In this document: one piece after another, positions 24,028 to 32,855 of the stretch | Numbering within the stretch: position 1 is the first letter of the stretch | How the letters are laid out: every line of letters begins with the position of its first letter | Assembly: GCA_964369215.1 (NCBI GenBank) | Contig: CAYJEZ010000010.1 | Location: 1-34,826, forward strand | Direction of reading: 5' to 3' | Source of the DNA: SIG603 sp964369215 | GTDB lineage: Bacteria; Bacillota; Clostridia; Oscillospirales; Acutalibacteraceae | Length of the DNA stretch: 34,826 nt | Position numbers and translations under genes: made by a program | The notes under the pieces: model-generated | Seen by the model: only the letters and a program-made list of their open reading frames with translations | What the model was told of the DNA's origin: nothing | The model's database searches: none

Positions 24028-25473
24028 ATGAATAAAATTAGGACAAGATTTGCTCCAAGCCCAACAGGCATGATGCATGTAGGGAATTTAAGAACAGCTT
24101 TATATGAGTATTTAGTAGCTAAGTCAGAGTGTGGAGACTTTGTACTTAGAATTGAAGACACAGACAGGGAGCGTTTGGTTGAAGGAGCTACAGAGATAAT
24201 ATATGACACTTTAGCTCAAGTTGGTCTTAAATATGATGAAGGACCTGACATTGGTGGAGAGTTTGGACCTTATGTACAAAGCGAGAGAATGGAGATGTAT
24301 AAACCATATGCTGTTGAGCTTGTAGAAAAAGGCGAGGCTTACTACTGTTTTTGTACAAAAGACAGGCTAGATAGCTTGCACAGTGACGGAAGTTTTGGTG
24401 GATACGATAGACATTGTAGAGATTTAAGTAGAGAAGTTATTAAGGCAGAACTTGATAAAGGAACTCCTTATGTTATTAGGCAAAAAATACCTACTGATGG
24501 TTCGACAAGTTTTTCAGACTGTGTTTATGGTGAAATAACTATAGAGAATAAAGAGATAGAAGATCAAGTTCTATTAAAATCAGACGGTTACCCGACATAT
24601 AATTTTGCTAATGTTGTTGACGATCATTTAATGAAAATTACGCATGTTGTAAGGGGGTCGGAATATTTAACCTCTACCCCTAAGTATACATTGCTTTATA
24701 AAGCTTTTGATTGGGAAGAGCCTACTTATGTTCATTTACCTTTGATTATGGGTAAAAATGAAGATGGCAGTACATCTAAATTATCTAAGCGCCATGGCTC
24801 AACAGGATTTAATAATTTAATTGAAGAAGGTTATTTGACTGAAGTTATTACTAATTATATAGCATTGCTTGGGTGGGCTCCAAAAGATAATACTGAAAAA
24901 TTTAGTTTAGAAGAGCTTATAAAGGCGTTTGATGTAAGAGGAATAAGTAAATCACCTGCTGTATTTGATTATGATAAATTACTATGGTTAAACGGAGAAT
25001 ATATTAAGGCAATGGATGCTTTTGAGTTTAAAAAGTATGCATTACCATACTATGAAGAGATTTTTGGTGAAAAAGAGATAAACTTTGAAGTATTAGATAT
25101 GATACTAAAGCCTAGAATAACAAAATTTAAGGATATACCTAATTTAATCCACTTCTTTAAAGATTTACCGAAGTATGAAAAAGATTTATTTATTAACAAA
25201 AAAAGTAAAGCAAACTTAGATAATGCACCTCTAATGTTAAGTTCAGCTATTAAAGCTTTAGAAGAGTTAAATGTGTGGACTATAGAAGTAATACACGAGA
25301 GATTAATAGCCTTAGCTACAGAACTTGAGGTTAAAAATGGTACACTATTATGGCCGGTTAGAATTGCAGCGGCAGGTGTAACTGTTACTCCGGGCGGTGC
25401 AATGGAAATTTTAACAATATTAGGCAAAGAAGAAACTTTGAGACGACTTAATTTTGGTTTGCAAAAATTATAA
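24028..25473 (+). CDS. gltX: Glutamate--tRNA ligase
   Basis: Class-I aminoacyl-tRNA synthetase that charges tRNA with glutamate. 481 residues. The HIGH motif is HVGN (17-20) after FAPSPTG, and the KMSKS loop is SKLSKR (250-255). A Cys/His cluster (CFCTKD, then YDRHC, about residues 109-132) sits where a zinc site occurs in some GluRS. The C-terminal half is the helical anticodon-binding domain. Whether it also charges tRNA-Gln, as in bacteria that use GatCAB, cannot be decided here. The ribosome site GAAAGG is about 12 bases from the ATG. No T-box leader is seen in the short upstream gap. Confidence 0.97.
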   Translation: MNKIRTRFAPSPTGMMHVGNLRTALYEYLVAKSECGDFVLRIEDTDRERLVEGATEIIYDTLAQVGLKYDEGPDIGGEFGPYVQSERMEMYKPYAVELVEKGEAYYCFCTKDRLDSLHSDGSFGGYDRHCRDLSREVIKAELDKGTPYVIRQKIPTDGSTSFSDCVYGEITIENKEIEDQVLLKSDGYPTYNFANVVDDHLMKITHVVRGSEYLTSTPKYTLLYKAFDWEEPTYVHLPLIMGKNEDGSTSKLSKRHGSTGFNNLIEEGYLTEVITNYIALLGWAPKDNTEKFSLEELIKAFDVRGISKSPAVFDYDKLLWLNGEYIKAMDAFEFKKYALPYYEEIFGEKEINFEVLDMILKPRITKFKDIPNLIHFFKDLPKYEKDLFINKKSKANLDNAPLMLSSAIKALEELNVWTIEVIHERLIALATELEVKNGTLLWPVRIAAAGVTVTPGGAMEILTILGKEETLRRLNFGLQKL

Positions 25474-25576
25474 CAGTCATGAACATACCTTTCTATTTTA
25501 CAATTTATATATTAGCTTTGTGAGAAGTGTTAAAATAGATATAATAATATTCAATAATTTAATATATTTATACAGA

Positions 25577-25605
25577 TTGACAAAATTGATTTAAAAAGCT
25601 ATAAT
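25577..25605 (+). promoter_or_regulatory. Consensus promoter of the desulfoferrodoxin gene
   Basis: TTGACA (25577-25582), 17-base spacer, TATAAT (25600-25605): a perfect consensus. The predicted start is near 25612, about 69 bases before the coding start. Confidence 0.88.
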
Positions 25606-25624
25606 TAAGTAAGATTAATTCATA

Positions 25625-25639
25625 ATAAAATTATTATAG
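25625..25639. promoter_or_regulatory. PerR-box-like operator downstream of the dfx promoter
   Basis: Reading the minus strand, the 15 bases CTATAATAATTTTAT match the PerR consensus TTATAATnATTATAA at 11 of 14 fixed positions. The site lies about 13-27 bases after the predicted start, where a bound repressor would block elongation. PerR represses desulfoferrodoxin genes in some Clostridia. In DNA this AT-rich such a match is only suggestive. Confidence 0.4.
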
Positions 25640-25680
25640 TAAAGTAATAAGTATATTGTTTATGTGAAAGGGTGACTATC

Positions 25681-26064
25681 ATGACAAAAAACCAAAAATT
25701 TTTTATTTGTGAACATTGCAAAAATCTTATCGGTATGATTGATGATAAACTAGTACCAGTAGTGTGTTGTGGTGAGCAAATGAAAGAGCTTACACCTAAT
25801 ACCGTTGATGCAGCTCAAGAGAAGCATTTGCCAGATGTAAAATGCGAAGATGGCATTATTGAGATATGTGTAGGAAGTGTGTTGCATCCAATGGAAGAGG
25901 CTCATTACATTTCATTCATTTATCTGCAAACAGAAAAAGGCGGACAACGAAAAGCGTTAAAAATTGGCGAAACTCCATGTGCTAAGTTTAGCATTATAGA
26001 TGATAAAGCAATAGCAGTATATGCATATTGTAATTTGCATGGTCTTTGGATGGTTGAATTATAA
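25681..26064 (+). CDS. dfx: Desulfoferrodoxin (two-iron superoxide reductase)
   Basis: A 127-residue enzyme that reduces superoxide to peroxide without making oxygen, a defence typical of anaerobes. The N-terminal rubredoxin-like iron site is C10, C13, C29 and C30. The catalytic iron site is H49, H69, H75, C117 and H120, with the functional loop Glu47-Lys48-His49. These numbers closely match the classic Desulfovibrio protein, so no ligand is missing. ATG at 25681 follows AAAGGGTG; an in-frame GTG earlier at 25672 has no ribosome site. It lies alone after gltX under its own perfect promoter. Confidence 0.96.
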   Translation: MTKNQKFFICEHCKNLIGMIDDKLVPVVCCGEQMKELTPNTVDAAQEKHLPDVKCEDGIIEICVGSVLHPMEEAHYISFIYLQTEKGGQRKALKIGETPCAKFSIIDDKAIAVYAYCNLHGLWMVEL

Positions 26065-26079
26065 AATATATTCATTTTA

Positions 26080-26109
26080 TGGGTTGTGAGTTTTCTTTCT
26101 CACAACCCA
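26080..26109 (+). terminator. Stem-loop between dfx and the rhamnosidase gene
   Basis: A perfect 11-bp stem, TGGGTTGTGAG (26080-26090) with CTCACAACCCA (26099-26109), around TTTTCTTT. It ends 25 bases before the next start codon. No T tract follows, so it may end dfx transcription only partly. Confidence 0.6.
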
Positions 26110-26134
26110 ATCTTATTATTGAGAGGGATAGAGT

Positions 26135-28642
26135 ATGAAAGTATTTGATTTGAAAGTTAATTATCAAAACAACCCTATAGCTGTAGATACTCCGGCTCCA
26201 CGTTTTTCGTGGAAAATTAGCTCAGATAAAAAAGAAGTAATGCAAACTGCTTACCAAATTATAGTTAAGTACAAAAACGATATTGTATGGGATAGTGGTA
26301 AAGTATTATCAGAGCAAAGCTTATACATTGAATATAAGGGCGACGAACTACATTCTTTTAATAGATATGATGTAGAAGTATCTGTATGGGACAATAAAAA
26401 TGAAAATGACACAGTGGAGTGCTATTTTGAGACAGCCGTTTATAATAAAAGTGACTGGCAAGGAATGTTTATTACACATGAATTTGACCAAGAAGAGACT
26501 ACTTGTCCTCTTTTTATAAAAGATTTCAATATAATTAAAAAAATAAAAAAAGCAAAACTTTATGCTACTGCTTGTGGTGTTTATGAAATAATGCTTAACA
26601 ATAAAGAAGTAACTGAAAACATAATGCCACCTGGATATACTTCTTATAATAAAAGACTAATGTACCAAACTTATGATGTTACACAGTTGGTAAGCTCTGA
26701 AAATAACTTAGAAATAACGCTAGGCAATGGTTGGTATAAAGGTGTGTTTGGTCTAAATTCAACATATAATTTATATGGGGACAGAGTAGCTGTTTTAGCA
26801 ATGCTAAGGCTTGAATATGAAGATGGAGAAGTAGAAGTAATTAGCACAGATGAGAGTTTTAAGGTGTATAAAAGTCAAATTAAATACAGTGAGATTTACC
26901 ATGGTGAGACAACTGACTTCACGAGTGAAATAGAATTTATTTCAAACGCTGTAGAGTTTACTCCTTCAACTACAATAGGAAAATTAGTATCTCAAGAGTG
27001 TGGCTTTGTAAAGGTAATAGAAGAGATTAAAGCAAAAGAATTGATAATTACCCCAAAAGGAGAACAAGTAATTGACTTTGGACAAAATTTAACAGGTCTT
27101 CCAAAAATTAAGCTACCTATTTCTACATCGGGTAAGCTAGAAATTTACCACTCAGAGACGCTTGATAAAGATGGAAATTTTTATACAGAAAATCTGCGTA
27201 GTGCAAAGTGTACAGATACATACATATATAATGAAAACAAAGTAGGCTTAACAGTTATGCCTCTGTTTACGTTTCATGGTTTTAGATATATTAAAATTGT
27301 AGGTGCCAACAATATTAATATTGATGACTACACTGCTTGTGTAATGCATACTGATATGGAGCAAACAGGTTACTTTACAAGCGACAATAAATTAGTTAAC
27401 CAATTACAAAGCAATATTAGATGGGGGCAAAAGGGTAACTTTTTGGATATTCCTACCGATTGCCCACAAAGGGATGAGAGACTAGGTTGGACAGGAGATG
27501 CACAAGTTTTTGCTTCAACTGCAATGTATAACTACGATACTGCTTTATTTTTTAAAAAGTGGCTAAGAGATTTATATGCAGACCAAAACATGAAAATTGG
27601 AGTGCCACATGTTATACCAAATGCATTGGGTAAGCAAGGTGCGTCGTGTGCATGGGCAGATGCAGCCACTATTATTCCGATGACCCTTTATAACGTTTAT
27701 GGAGATAAAGAGGTTCTTTATGAGCAGTACAATAGCATGAAAGATTGGGTTGAGTATATTATAAGTAAAACAGAAGAAAACGGATTGTGGCAATCAGGTT
27801 TTCATTTTGGAGATTGGCTTGCTCTTGACGGGCAAAGCATACACGGCGCAACAGACATATATTTTATTGCTAATGCTTATTATATAAAATCAATAGAGAA
27901 TTTGTACAAAGCTTCTGAGATTTTGGGCTATGATGAAGAAGCAAATAAGTACAAAAAACTTTATAACTCGGTAAAAGAAAAATTTAATGATGAATACGTA
28001 ACTAAAAATGGTAGGCTAGTTAGTGAAACTCAAACATCTTGCGTTTTAGCGCTACACTTTAATTTAGTTAAAGATTGTTATAAAGAGAAGATTGTTGAAA
28101 CACTTGAAAAAAAACTTAGCGAGAAGAACGACCATCTTTGTACAGGATTTGTAGGCACCCCTTATTTGTGCCACTGTCTAAGTGAAAATGGTGAACATGG
28201 ATTAGCTACAAAAATATTTTTGCAAGAAGATTATCCATCTTGGTTTTACTCTGTTAAAATGGGTGCTACTACTATTTGGGAGCGTTGGAACTCGATTTTA
28301 CCAGATGGTAGTTTTGAAACAGCTGGTATGAATTCACTTAATCATTATGCATATGGCTCGATTGGTAGTTGGCTATATGAAAAAGTAGCTGGTATTAGTA
28401 TATTAGAAGCAGGTTATAAAAAGTTTGAAATTAAACCTATTTTAACTAAAGGATTTAGTGAAGTTAGTGCAAAATTTAACAGTGTGTATGGAGAAATATC
28501 AAGCGAGTGGAAAATAGGAGAAAACGGTTTTGAGCTTAAAGTTGTAATTCCTGCAAATACGAAAGCTATTATAAATTTGCCTTATTCTATAGAAAAAATC
28601 GAGTTAGGTTCAGGTAATTATCTATTTTCACAAAGTAGTTAA
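26135..28642 (+). CDS. Alpha-L-rhamnosidase, GH78 family
   Basis: An 835-residue glycoside hydrolase that removes terminal alpha-L-rhamnose. N-terminal beta-sandwich domains (KVNYQNNPIAVDTPAPRFSW, then the VNxAPRFSW-type linker) precede the (alpha/alpha)6 barrel. Catalytic motifs are DCPQRDERLGWTGD (D447 and general acid E448) and WERW (E716), followed by the C-terminal beta-domain. No signal peptide or anchor, so it should act in the cytoplasm on oligosaccharides brought in by an importer. Start: ATG after GAGAGGG. Immediately upstream is the dfx hairpin and downstream the binding-protein promoter, so it may be transcribed by readthrough from dfx or from a promoter I cannot find. Confidence 0.93.
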   Translation: MKVFDLKVNYQNNPIAVDTPAPRFSWKISSDKKEVMQTAYQIIVKYKNDIVWDSGKVLSEQSLYIEYKGDELHSFNRYDVEVSVWDNKNENDTVECYFETAVYNKSDWQGMFITHEFDQEETTCPLFIKDFNIIKKIKKAKLYATACGVYEIMLNNKEVTENIMPPGYTSYNKRLMYQTYDVTQLVSSENNLEITLGNGWYKGVFGLNSTYNLYGDRVAVLAMLRLEYEDGEVEVISTDESFKVYKSQIKYSEIYHGETTDFTSEIEFISNAVEFTPSTTIGKLVSQECGFVKVIEEIKAKELIITPKGEQVIDFGQNLTGLPKIKLPISTSGKLEIYHSETLDKDGNFYTENLRSAKCTDTYIYNENKVGLTVMPLFTFHGFRYIKIVGANNINIDDYTACVMHTDMEQTGYFTSDNKLVNQLQSNIRWGQKGNFLDIPTDCPQRDERLGWTGDAQVFASTAMYNYDTALFFKKWLRDLYADQNMKIGVPHVIPNALGKQGASCAWADAATIIPMTLYNVYGDKEVLYEQYNSMKDWVEYIISKTEENGLWQSGFHFGDWLALDGQSIHGATDIYFIANAYYIKSIENLYKASEILGYDEEANKYKKLYNSVKEKFNDEYVTKNGRLVSETQTSCVLALHFNLVKDCYKEKIVETLEKKLSEKNDHLCTGFVGTPYLCHCLSENGEHGLATKIFLQEDYPSWFYSVKMGATTIWERWNSILPDGSFETAGMNSLNHYAYGSIGSWLYEKVAGISILEAGYKKFEIKPILTKGFSEVSAKFNSVYGEISSEWKIGENGFELKVVIPANTKAIINLPYSIEKIELGSGNYLFSQSS

Positions 28643-28659
28643 ATATAAACATTTTGTTA

Positions 28660-28724
28660 TGTAAATATTACAATAAAGTTTACAAATTTGTTTTTTTTAT
28701 AAAAAGTATTGCATTTTTTATAAT
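28660..28724 (+). promoter_or_regulatory. Promoter and dyad of the solute-binding protein gene
   Basis: A dyad TGTAA-ATA-TTACA (28660-28672) and TTTACAAATTT (28679-28689) precede -35 TTTATA (28696-28701), 17 bases, -10 TATAAT (28719-28724), which is followed by ACTATG. A second reading of the same DNA is TTGCAT (28709-28714), 17 bases, TGC then TAATAT (28732-28737). I prefer the first because the same block recurs upstream of the isomerase at 32741-32820. The leader is about 130-140 bases. Confidence 0.5.
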
Positions 28725-28871
28725 ACTATGCTAATATATTGTGCATACAGCTTAAGTTAAACGATTACAGAATGATGGAAAGTGAATAGATATTTTTATA
28801 TAGTATCCTGTTCAACTAATTTTATCATAAAGCTGTAATAATAATATTTATTTATTTTAGGAGGCACAATA

Positions 28872-30548
28872 ATGAAAAGAGCATTAGCATTAATTCTAGC
28901 AGCTATGCTAGCAGCATCTGCAGTTGCTTGTACATCAGAGCCAGCTGACGACACATCATCTACACCTGATGCAGGTACAGAGAGTTCTGCTGCAACAGAT
29001 GACGAGGGCGGAGACGATGAGACAGAAGATATGTCTAGTGGCGCACCTGTATACCCACTAGAGGGCAACCCAACAATTAGCGTTTGGGACAGCTTACCTA
29101 CAGAGATCACCTCTTTTGGTGTTGAGACATTTAATGATACTCCACTTTACCAACACGTACAAGAGTTAACAGGTGTTACAATTGAGTGGGAGCATCCACC
29201 AGCAGGACAAGGTAACGAGCCTTTTAACCTAATGATAGCAAGTGGAGACCACCCTGACGTTATTAACTCAAGTTGGCTAAACTATCCAGGCGGACCTGCA
29301 GCTGCATTCCAAAATCAAATTCTTATGCCTGTAAACGATTACATGGATACATACCTAGCAGACTGGAACGCATACTTAGAGACATATCCAGAAATTGACA
29401 AAGCAGTTAAAACTGACGACGGCGACTACTTTGGTGTTGCATTTACAAGAGCACCTCAAGATCAAGATTTAACAATTTTCTACGGACCTATGGTAAGAGG
29501 AGATTGGTTAGAGCAAGTAGGCCTTGATATGCCTGAGACTATTGCAGATTGGGAAGAAATGTTAATCGCTTTCAGAGATGAAATCGGTGCAGAAATTCCT
29601 TTAATGGTTGACCAAAGTGCTTTAGCTTTCTTTAGCCAAGGTTTCTTAGTAGGCGCATGGGAGACAGACGACGATTATTATGTAAATGATGACGGCGTTA
29701 TCGAGTTTGGTCCTGCAACACCTCAATTTAAAGAATTCTTATTAAAAATGAACGAGTGGTATGAAGAAGGTCTGATTGACCCTAACTTTGTTACTACAAC
29801 AGCTACAGAGTTTGACGCTGCTTTCTTAGGTGGCGAGGTTGGTGCAACTTGTGACTACACAGGTTCTGGTATTGGTAAATGGCTTGCAGCTATTGACGAA
29901 TCAGGTCTTGATATTGAAATTCTTCCTGTTACATATCCTGTAATGGAAGAGGGCGAGACACCATTCTTAGCTCAACAAGCACTTCCGATGGAGCTTGGCT
30001 ATTCTATTTTTGGTATTAGCGCAAGAAGTGAGAACCAAGATGTTGCAATGATGTGGACTAACTGGGGTTACACAGAGCAAGGTGAACTGGTTTACAACTT
30101 CGGTGTAGAGGGTGAGTCTTATGAGATGATAGATGGTTACCCAACATATACAGATGCTGTTATGAACAACCCAGATTGGACTATTGCAGAGGCTTTAAGA
30201 ATGTATGCAAGATCAGCTTATTCAGGACCTATGAGACAAAGACAAGAGTATTTTGATCAATATATCCAATTAGATACACAAAAACTTGCAGTTGAGACAT
30301 GGGGCGGAACAAATGCTGTTGACCATATTGTACCACCTATCACTCCAACAATTGATGAAGCTTCAGAGTACGCAGCAATTAAACAAACTATGGATACTAT
30401 TAGAGATGAGTTTGTAACTGGTGCAATAATGGGAACAATAGATATAGAAGCTGAGTTCGATGGTTTTGTAGCAAATTTAGAGAGTGTTGGTTTAACTAGA
30501 GCAACTCAAATTAGAAATGATGCTTTAACAAGATACAATGCTAGATAA
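28872..30548 (+). CDS. Lpl-type extracellular solute-binding lipoprotein
   Basis: A 558-residue sugar-binding lipoprotein of the large Lpl/CUT1 group. The signal peptide ends in SAVAC with Cys20 as lipid anchor, followed by an acidic, Ser/Thr-rich linker (21-60) and the two-lobe binding domain (DSLPTEITSFGVETFN near the start, NWGYTEQGELVYNFGVEGESY near the end). It is the ligand-catching part of the importer completed by the two permeases downstream. Codon use is richer in C- and G-ending codons than in the neighbours, as expected of a highly expressed gene (impression, not counted). Start: ATG with AGGAGG. The sugar is probably rhamnose-containing (inference from the neighbour). Confidence 0.93.
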   Translation: MKRALALILAAMLAASAVACTSEPADDTSSTPDAGTESSAATDDEGGDDETEDMSSGAPVYPLEGNPTISVWDSLPTEITSFGVETFNDTPLYQHVQELTGVTIEWEHPPAGQGNEPFNLMIASGDHPDVINSSWLNYPGGPAAAFQNQILMPVNDYMDTYLADWNAYLETYPEIDKAVKTDDGDYFGVAFTRAPQDQDLTIFYGPMVRGDWLEQVGLDMPETIADWEEMLIAFRDEIGAEIPLMVDQSALAFFSQGFLVGAWETDDDYYVNDDGVIEFGPATPQFKEFLLKMNEWYEEGLIDPNFVTTTATEFDAAFLGGEVGATCDYTGSGIGKWLAAIDESGLDIEILPVTYPVMEEGETPFLAQQALPMELGYSIFGISARSENQDVAMMWTNWGYTEQGELVYNFGVEGESYEMIDGYPTYTDAVMNNPDWTIAEALRMYARSAYSGPMRQRQEYFDQYIQLDTQKLAVETWGGTNAVDHIVPPITPTIDEASEYAAIKQTMDTIRDEFVTGAIMGTIDIEAEFDGFVANLESVGLTRATQIRNDALTRYNAR

Positions 30549-30569
30549 TTTTTGAAAACATATTTTTAA

Positions 30570-30613
30570 GATATAGGCATTTCCTCTAATATATAGAGGA
30601 AATGCCATATATC
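30570..30613 (+). terminator. Long hairpin after the binding-protein gene
   Basis: GGCATTTCCTCT (30576-30587) pairs perfectly with AGAGGAAATGCC (30595-30606) around AATATAT, and the stem continues through a bulged A with GATATA/TATATC. No T tract follows, so it looks like a partial terminator or a 3' stabiliser that raises the binding protein above the permeases, common in such operons. Confidence 0.65.
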
Positions 30614-30620
30614 AAAGTTA

Positions 30621-30804
30621 AAAACAAGTATGTTTTCAAATTGCTTATTTAATTTTATCGCTATAAATTATATTATATATTCCATGTATTTTATATAACA
30701 TATGGCGATTATTTTTGATTAAGAGTATGGCAAATTAAACTTAAAATTTGTTTTTTTTACACTTGTTTTATTTATAACTAACAATTTGAAAACATACTCG
30801 TTTT
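30621..30804. repeat. 184-bp segment with 23-bp inverted ends, MITE-like
   Basis: Bases 30621-30643 and 30782-30804 are inverted copies matching at 22 of 23 positions; the core is GTATGTTTTCAAATTG (30628-30643). The interior is AT-rich and non-coding with a nested pair ATCGC (30657-30661) and GCGAT (30705-30709). A further part copy, TTTGAAAACATA, lies at 30551-30562, left of the 3' hairpin. No target-site duplication is visible. It could be a miniature inverted-repeat element, a long-range RNA stem in the intercistronic region, or paired regulator sites. It fills most of the 294-bp gap between the binding-protein and permease genes. Confidence 0.55.
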
Positions 30805-30842
30805 ACTAAGCGAATCTATATTTAGAAAGGTGAATGACTTTA

Positions 30843-31817
30843 ATGGCAAAAACAAATATCCCTTCAGGAACAAAAGCTATAAGAACACCTTATGCGCAGT
30901 TGTCGTTTATTAAAAAAGTAGGATTTGATATAAGACGTAATCCAGTTTTGTATCTAATGTTTCTTCCAGTTCTAGCATACTACGTTCTTTTCCATTATAA
31001 ACCTATGTATGGAATTATAATAGCTTTTATGAATTATATACCCGGCCTTCCAATTATGGAGTCTCCTTGGGTTGGTTTTGACAATTTTACTAGGTTTTTT
31101 AATGACCCTAGCTTTGAAAGAGTTGTATTTAATACAATAAACATCAGTTTAACATCTATTTTATTTGCGTTTCCTGCGCCAATTATTTTAGCTATTTTAT
31201 TAAACGAGCTAAAAAGTAGAATTTTTTCAAGAACTGTTCAAACAATAAGCTATATGCCACACTTTGTTTCTTTGGTTGTTATTTGTGGTATGGTACATAC
31301 TTTTACACGAGATAATGGCTTTATTACACAATTTTTGGTAGCCATAGGTGTAATGGATGAGCCTGTTACGATGCTTTTATATTCTGAATATTTTGTTCCG
31401 ACTTATATTATTTCAGGAATTTGGCAAGAGGTTGGTTATGGTTCTATTATTTATCTAGCCGCACTAACTGGTGTTAGCCAAGATTTATATGAAGCCGCAA
31501 GAATTGACGGTGCTAATAAATGGCAACAAACTTGGAATGTTACTTTACCTGGAATTATACCTACTATAATGACAATGCTTGTTATACGTTTAGGTAATGT
31601 TATGAATGTTGGATTTGAAAAAATAATGTTGTTGTATAATCCACAAACATATGATGTAGCTGACGTTATTTCTACATTTGCATATAGAGTAGGACTTATA
31701 CAAGCTCAATTTAGCTTTTCAACAGCAATTACGCTTTTTAACTCAGTAATTAACTTAATTATATTAGGGCTAGCTAATACTTTAAGTAGAAAATTAACTG
31801 AGACAGCTTTATGGTAA
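30843..31817 (+). CDS. LplB-type sugar ABC permease
   Basis: A 324-residue integral membrane permease with about six helices. The EAA loop that docks the ATPase is EAARIDGANKWQQTWNVTLP (near residue 217). First permease of the importer whose binding protein lies upstream. I chose the ATG at 30843 because AAAGGTG lies about ten bases before it; an ATG at 30834 is too close. The 294-bp gap to the binding-protein gene is unusually long and contains the inverted-repeat segment. It probably pairs with LplC as a heterodimer powered by an unlinked MsmX-like ATPase. Confidence 0.92.
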   Translation: MAKTNIPSGTKAIRTPYAQLSFIKKVGFDIRRNPVLYLMFLPVLAYYVLFHYKPMYGIIIAFMNYIPGLPIMESPWVGFDNFTRFFNDPSFERVVFNTINISLTSILFAFPAPIILAILLNELKSRIFSRTVQTISYMPHFVSLVVICGMVHTFTRDNGFITQFLVAIGVMDEPVTMLLYSEYFVPTYIISGIWQEVGYGSIIYLAALTGVSQDLYEAARIDGANKWQQTWNVTLPGIIPTIMTMLVIRLGNVMNVGFEKIMLLYNPQTYDVADVISTFAYRVGLIQAQFSFSTAITLFNSVINLIILGLANTLSRKLTETALW

Positions 31818-31832
31818 GGAGGGATAAAGAGT

Positions 31833-32729
31833 ATGGCAAAAGCAAGTACAAAAATTAAAGACTCAGTTGGTGAAAGAATTTTTAATATAGTGAATGTACT
31901 TTTCATGGTATTTTTAATGGTTATTACAATTTATCCTTTAATATATGTTGTTTCAGCTTCTTTGAGTAATGCGTCACTTTTTATGGCACATACTGGACTG
32001 CTTTTATGGCCTGCAGGTTTTAGTACAGCAGCATATGAGGCAGTTGTAGAAAATCCTTCGATTTTGTCAGGCTATGGCAATACATTATTTGTTACAATTG
32101 TAGGAGTTGTTATTAATATTACACTAACTGCATTAGGAGCTTATTTTGTATCAAGAAGAGATCAAGCTATAACAAAATATGCAATGATTATGATAATAAT
32201 AACTATGTTCTTTGGTGGTGGACTTATTCCAGGTTACTTGAATGTTCAAGACTTTGGAATGTTAAATACATTATGGGCGTTAATTATTCCAGGTGCTATA
32301 AGCACATTTAACTTGATTATTTTACGTACATCATTTATGTCTATTCCACAAGACCTTGAGGAGTGCGCTCACCTTGATGGAGCAAGCCATTTTACAATTT
32401 TATTTAAAATATTTTTACCTTTGTCACAAGCAACAATTGCTGTATTAATATTATATTATGGTGTTGGACATTGGAACTCATGGTTTGGTGCATTTATTTA
32501 CTTAAGAGAAAGAAGTTTATTCCCATTATCGCTAATATTAAGAGAAATTCTTATTGCTAACGATACAAATAGCATGCTAGAGGGTGCATCAGCACAAGAC
32601 GTTGAGCAAATTTCAGAGACTATTAAGTATTCTACAATAGTCGTAGCTACTGCACCTATATTATGCTTATATCCATTTTTACAAAAATACTTTGTAAAAG
32701 GCGTTATGGTTGGAGCAGTAAAAGGATAA
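31833..32729 (+). CDS. LplC-type sugar ABC permease
   Basis: A 298-residue permease with about six helices, second half of the membrane channel. Its EAA loop reads EECAHLDGASHFTILFKIFLP, with the first Ala replaced (EEC) but the DGAS core intact. The C-terminal LQKYFVKGVMVGAVKG is typical of the LplC/YtcP group. It starts 15 bp after LplB with AAGGAGGG overlapping that gap. No ATPase gene follows, which is usual because a shared ATPase serves many such importers. Confidence 0.93.
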   Translation: MAKASTKIKDSVGERIFNIVNVLFMVFLMVITIYPLIYVVSASLSNASLFMAHTGLLLWPAGFSTAAYEAVVENPSILSGYGNTLFVTIVGVVINITLTALGAYFVSRRDQAITKYAMIMIIITMFFGGGLIPGYLNVQDFGMLNTLWALIIPGAISTFNLIILRTSFMSIPQDLEECAHLDGASHFTILFKIFLPLSQATIAVLILYYGVGHWNSWFGAFIYLRERSLFPLSLILREILIANDTNSMLEGASAQDVEQISETIKYSTIVVATAPILCLYPFLQKYFVKGVMVGAVKG

Positions 32730-32740
32730 TATTATATAAA

Positions 32741-32820
32741 AAATGTAATTATTACATTTACAAATTTAATAAAATCAATTATAATACTACTATGTTGTGT
32801 TTTTACGACATAGTAGTATT
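32741..32820 (+). promoter_or_regulatory. Promoter with two dyads before the isomerase gene
   Basis: -35 TTTACA (32757-32762), 17-base spacer, -10 TATAAT (32780-32785): 11 of 12 consensus bases. A dyad AAATGTAA-TTA-TTACATTT (32741-32759) overlaps the -35. A larger dyad with 13-base perfect arms, AATACTACTATGT (32783-32795) and ACATAGTAGTATT (32808-32820), starts inside the -10 and covers the predicted start near 32792. It could be an operator or, for readthrough from lplC, a weak terminator; no T tract follows. Confidence 0.6.
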
Positions 32821-32855
32821 AAAGTAAAGAAAAATATTAAAGGAGTTGTATTAAA

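Noticed and set aside
25050..25427. Open frame of 125 codons on the minus strand inside gltX
   Set aside because: Antisense to the anticodon-binding domain; no ribosome site.
28796..29110. Open frame of 104 codons on the minus strand over the binding-protein start
   Set aside because: Ser/Ala-rich shadow of the acidic linker; it crosses the real gene's ribosome site.
30644..30781. A separate promoter for the permease genes inside the inverted-repeat segment
   Set aside because: TATA-like boxes are frequent in this AT-rich DNA, but none has a -35 at an acceptable distance.
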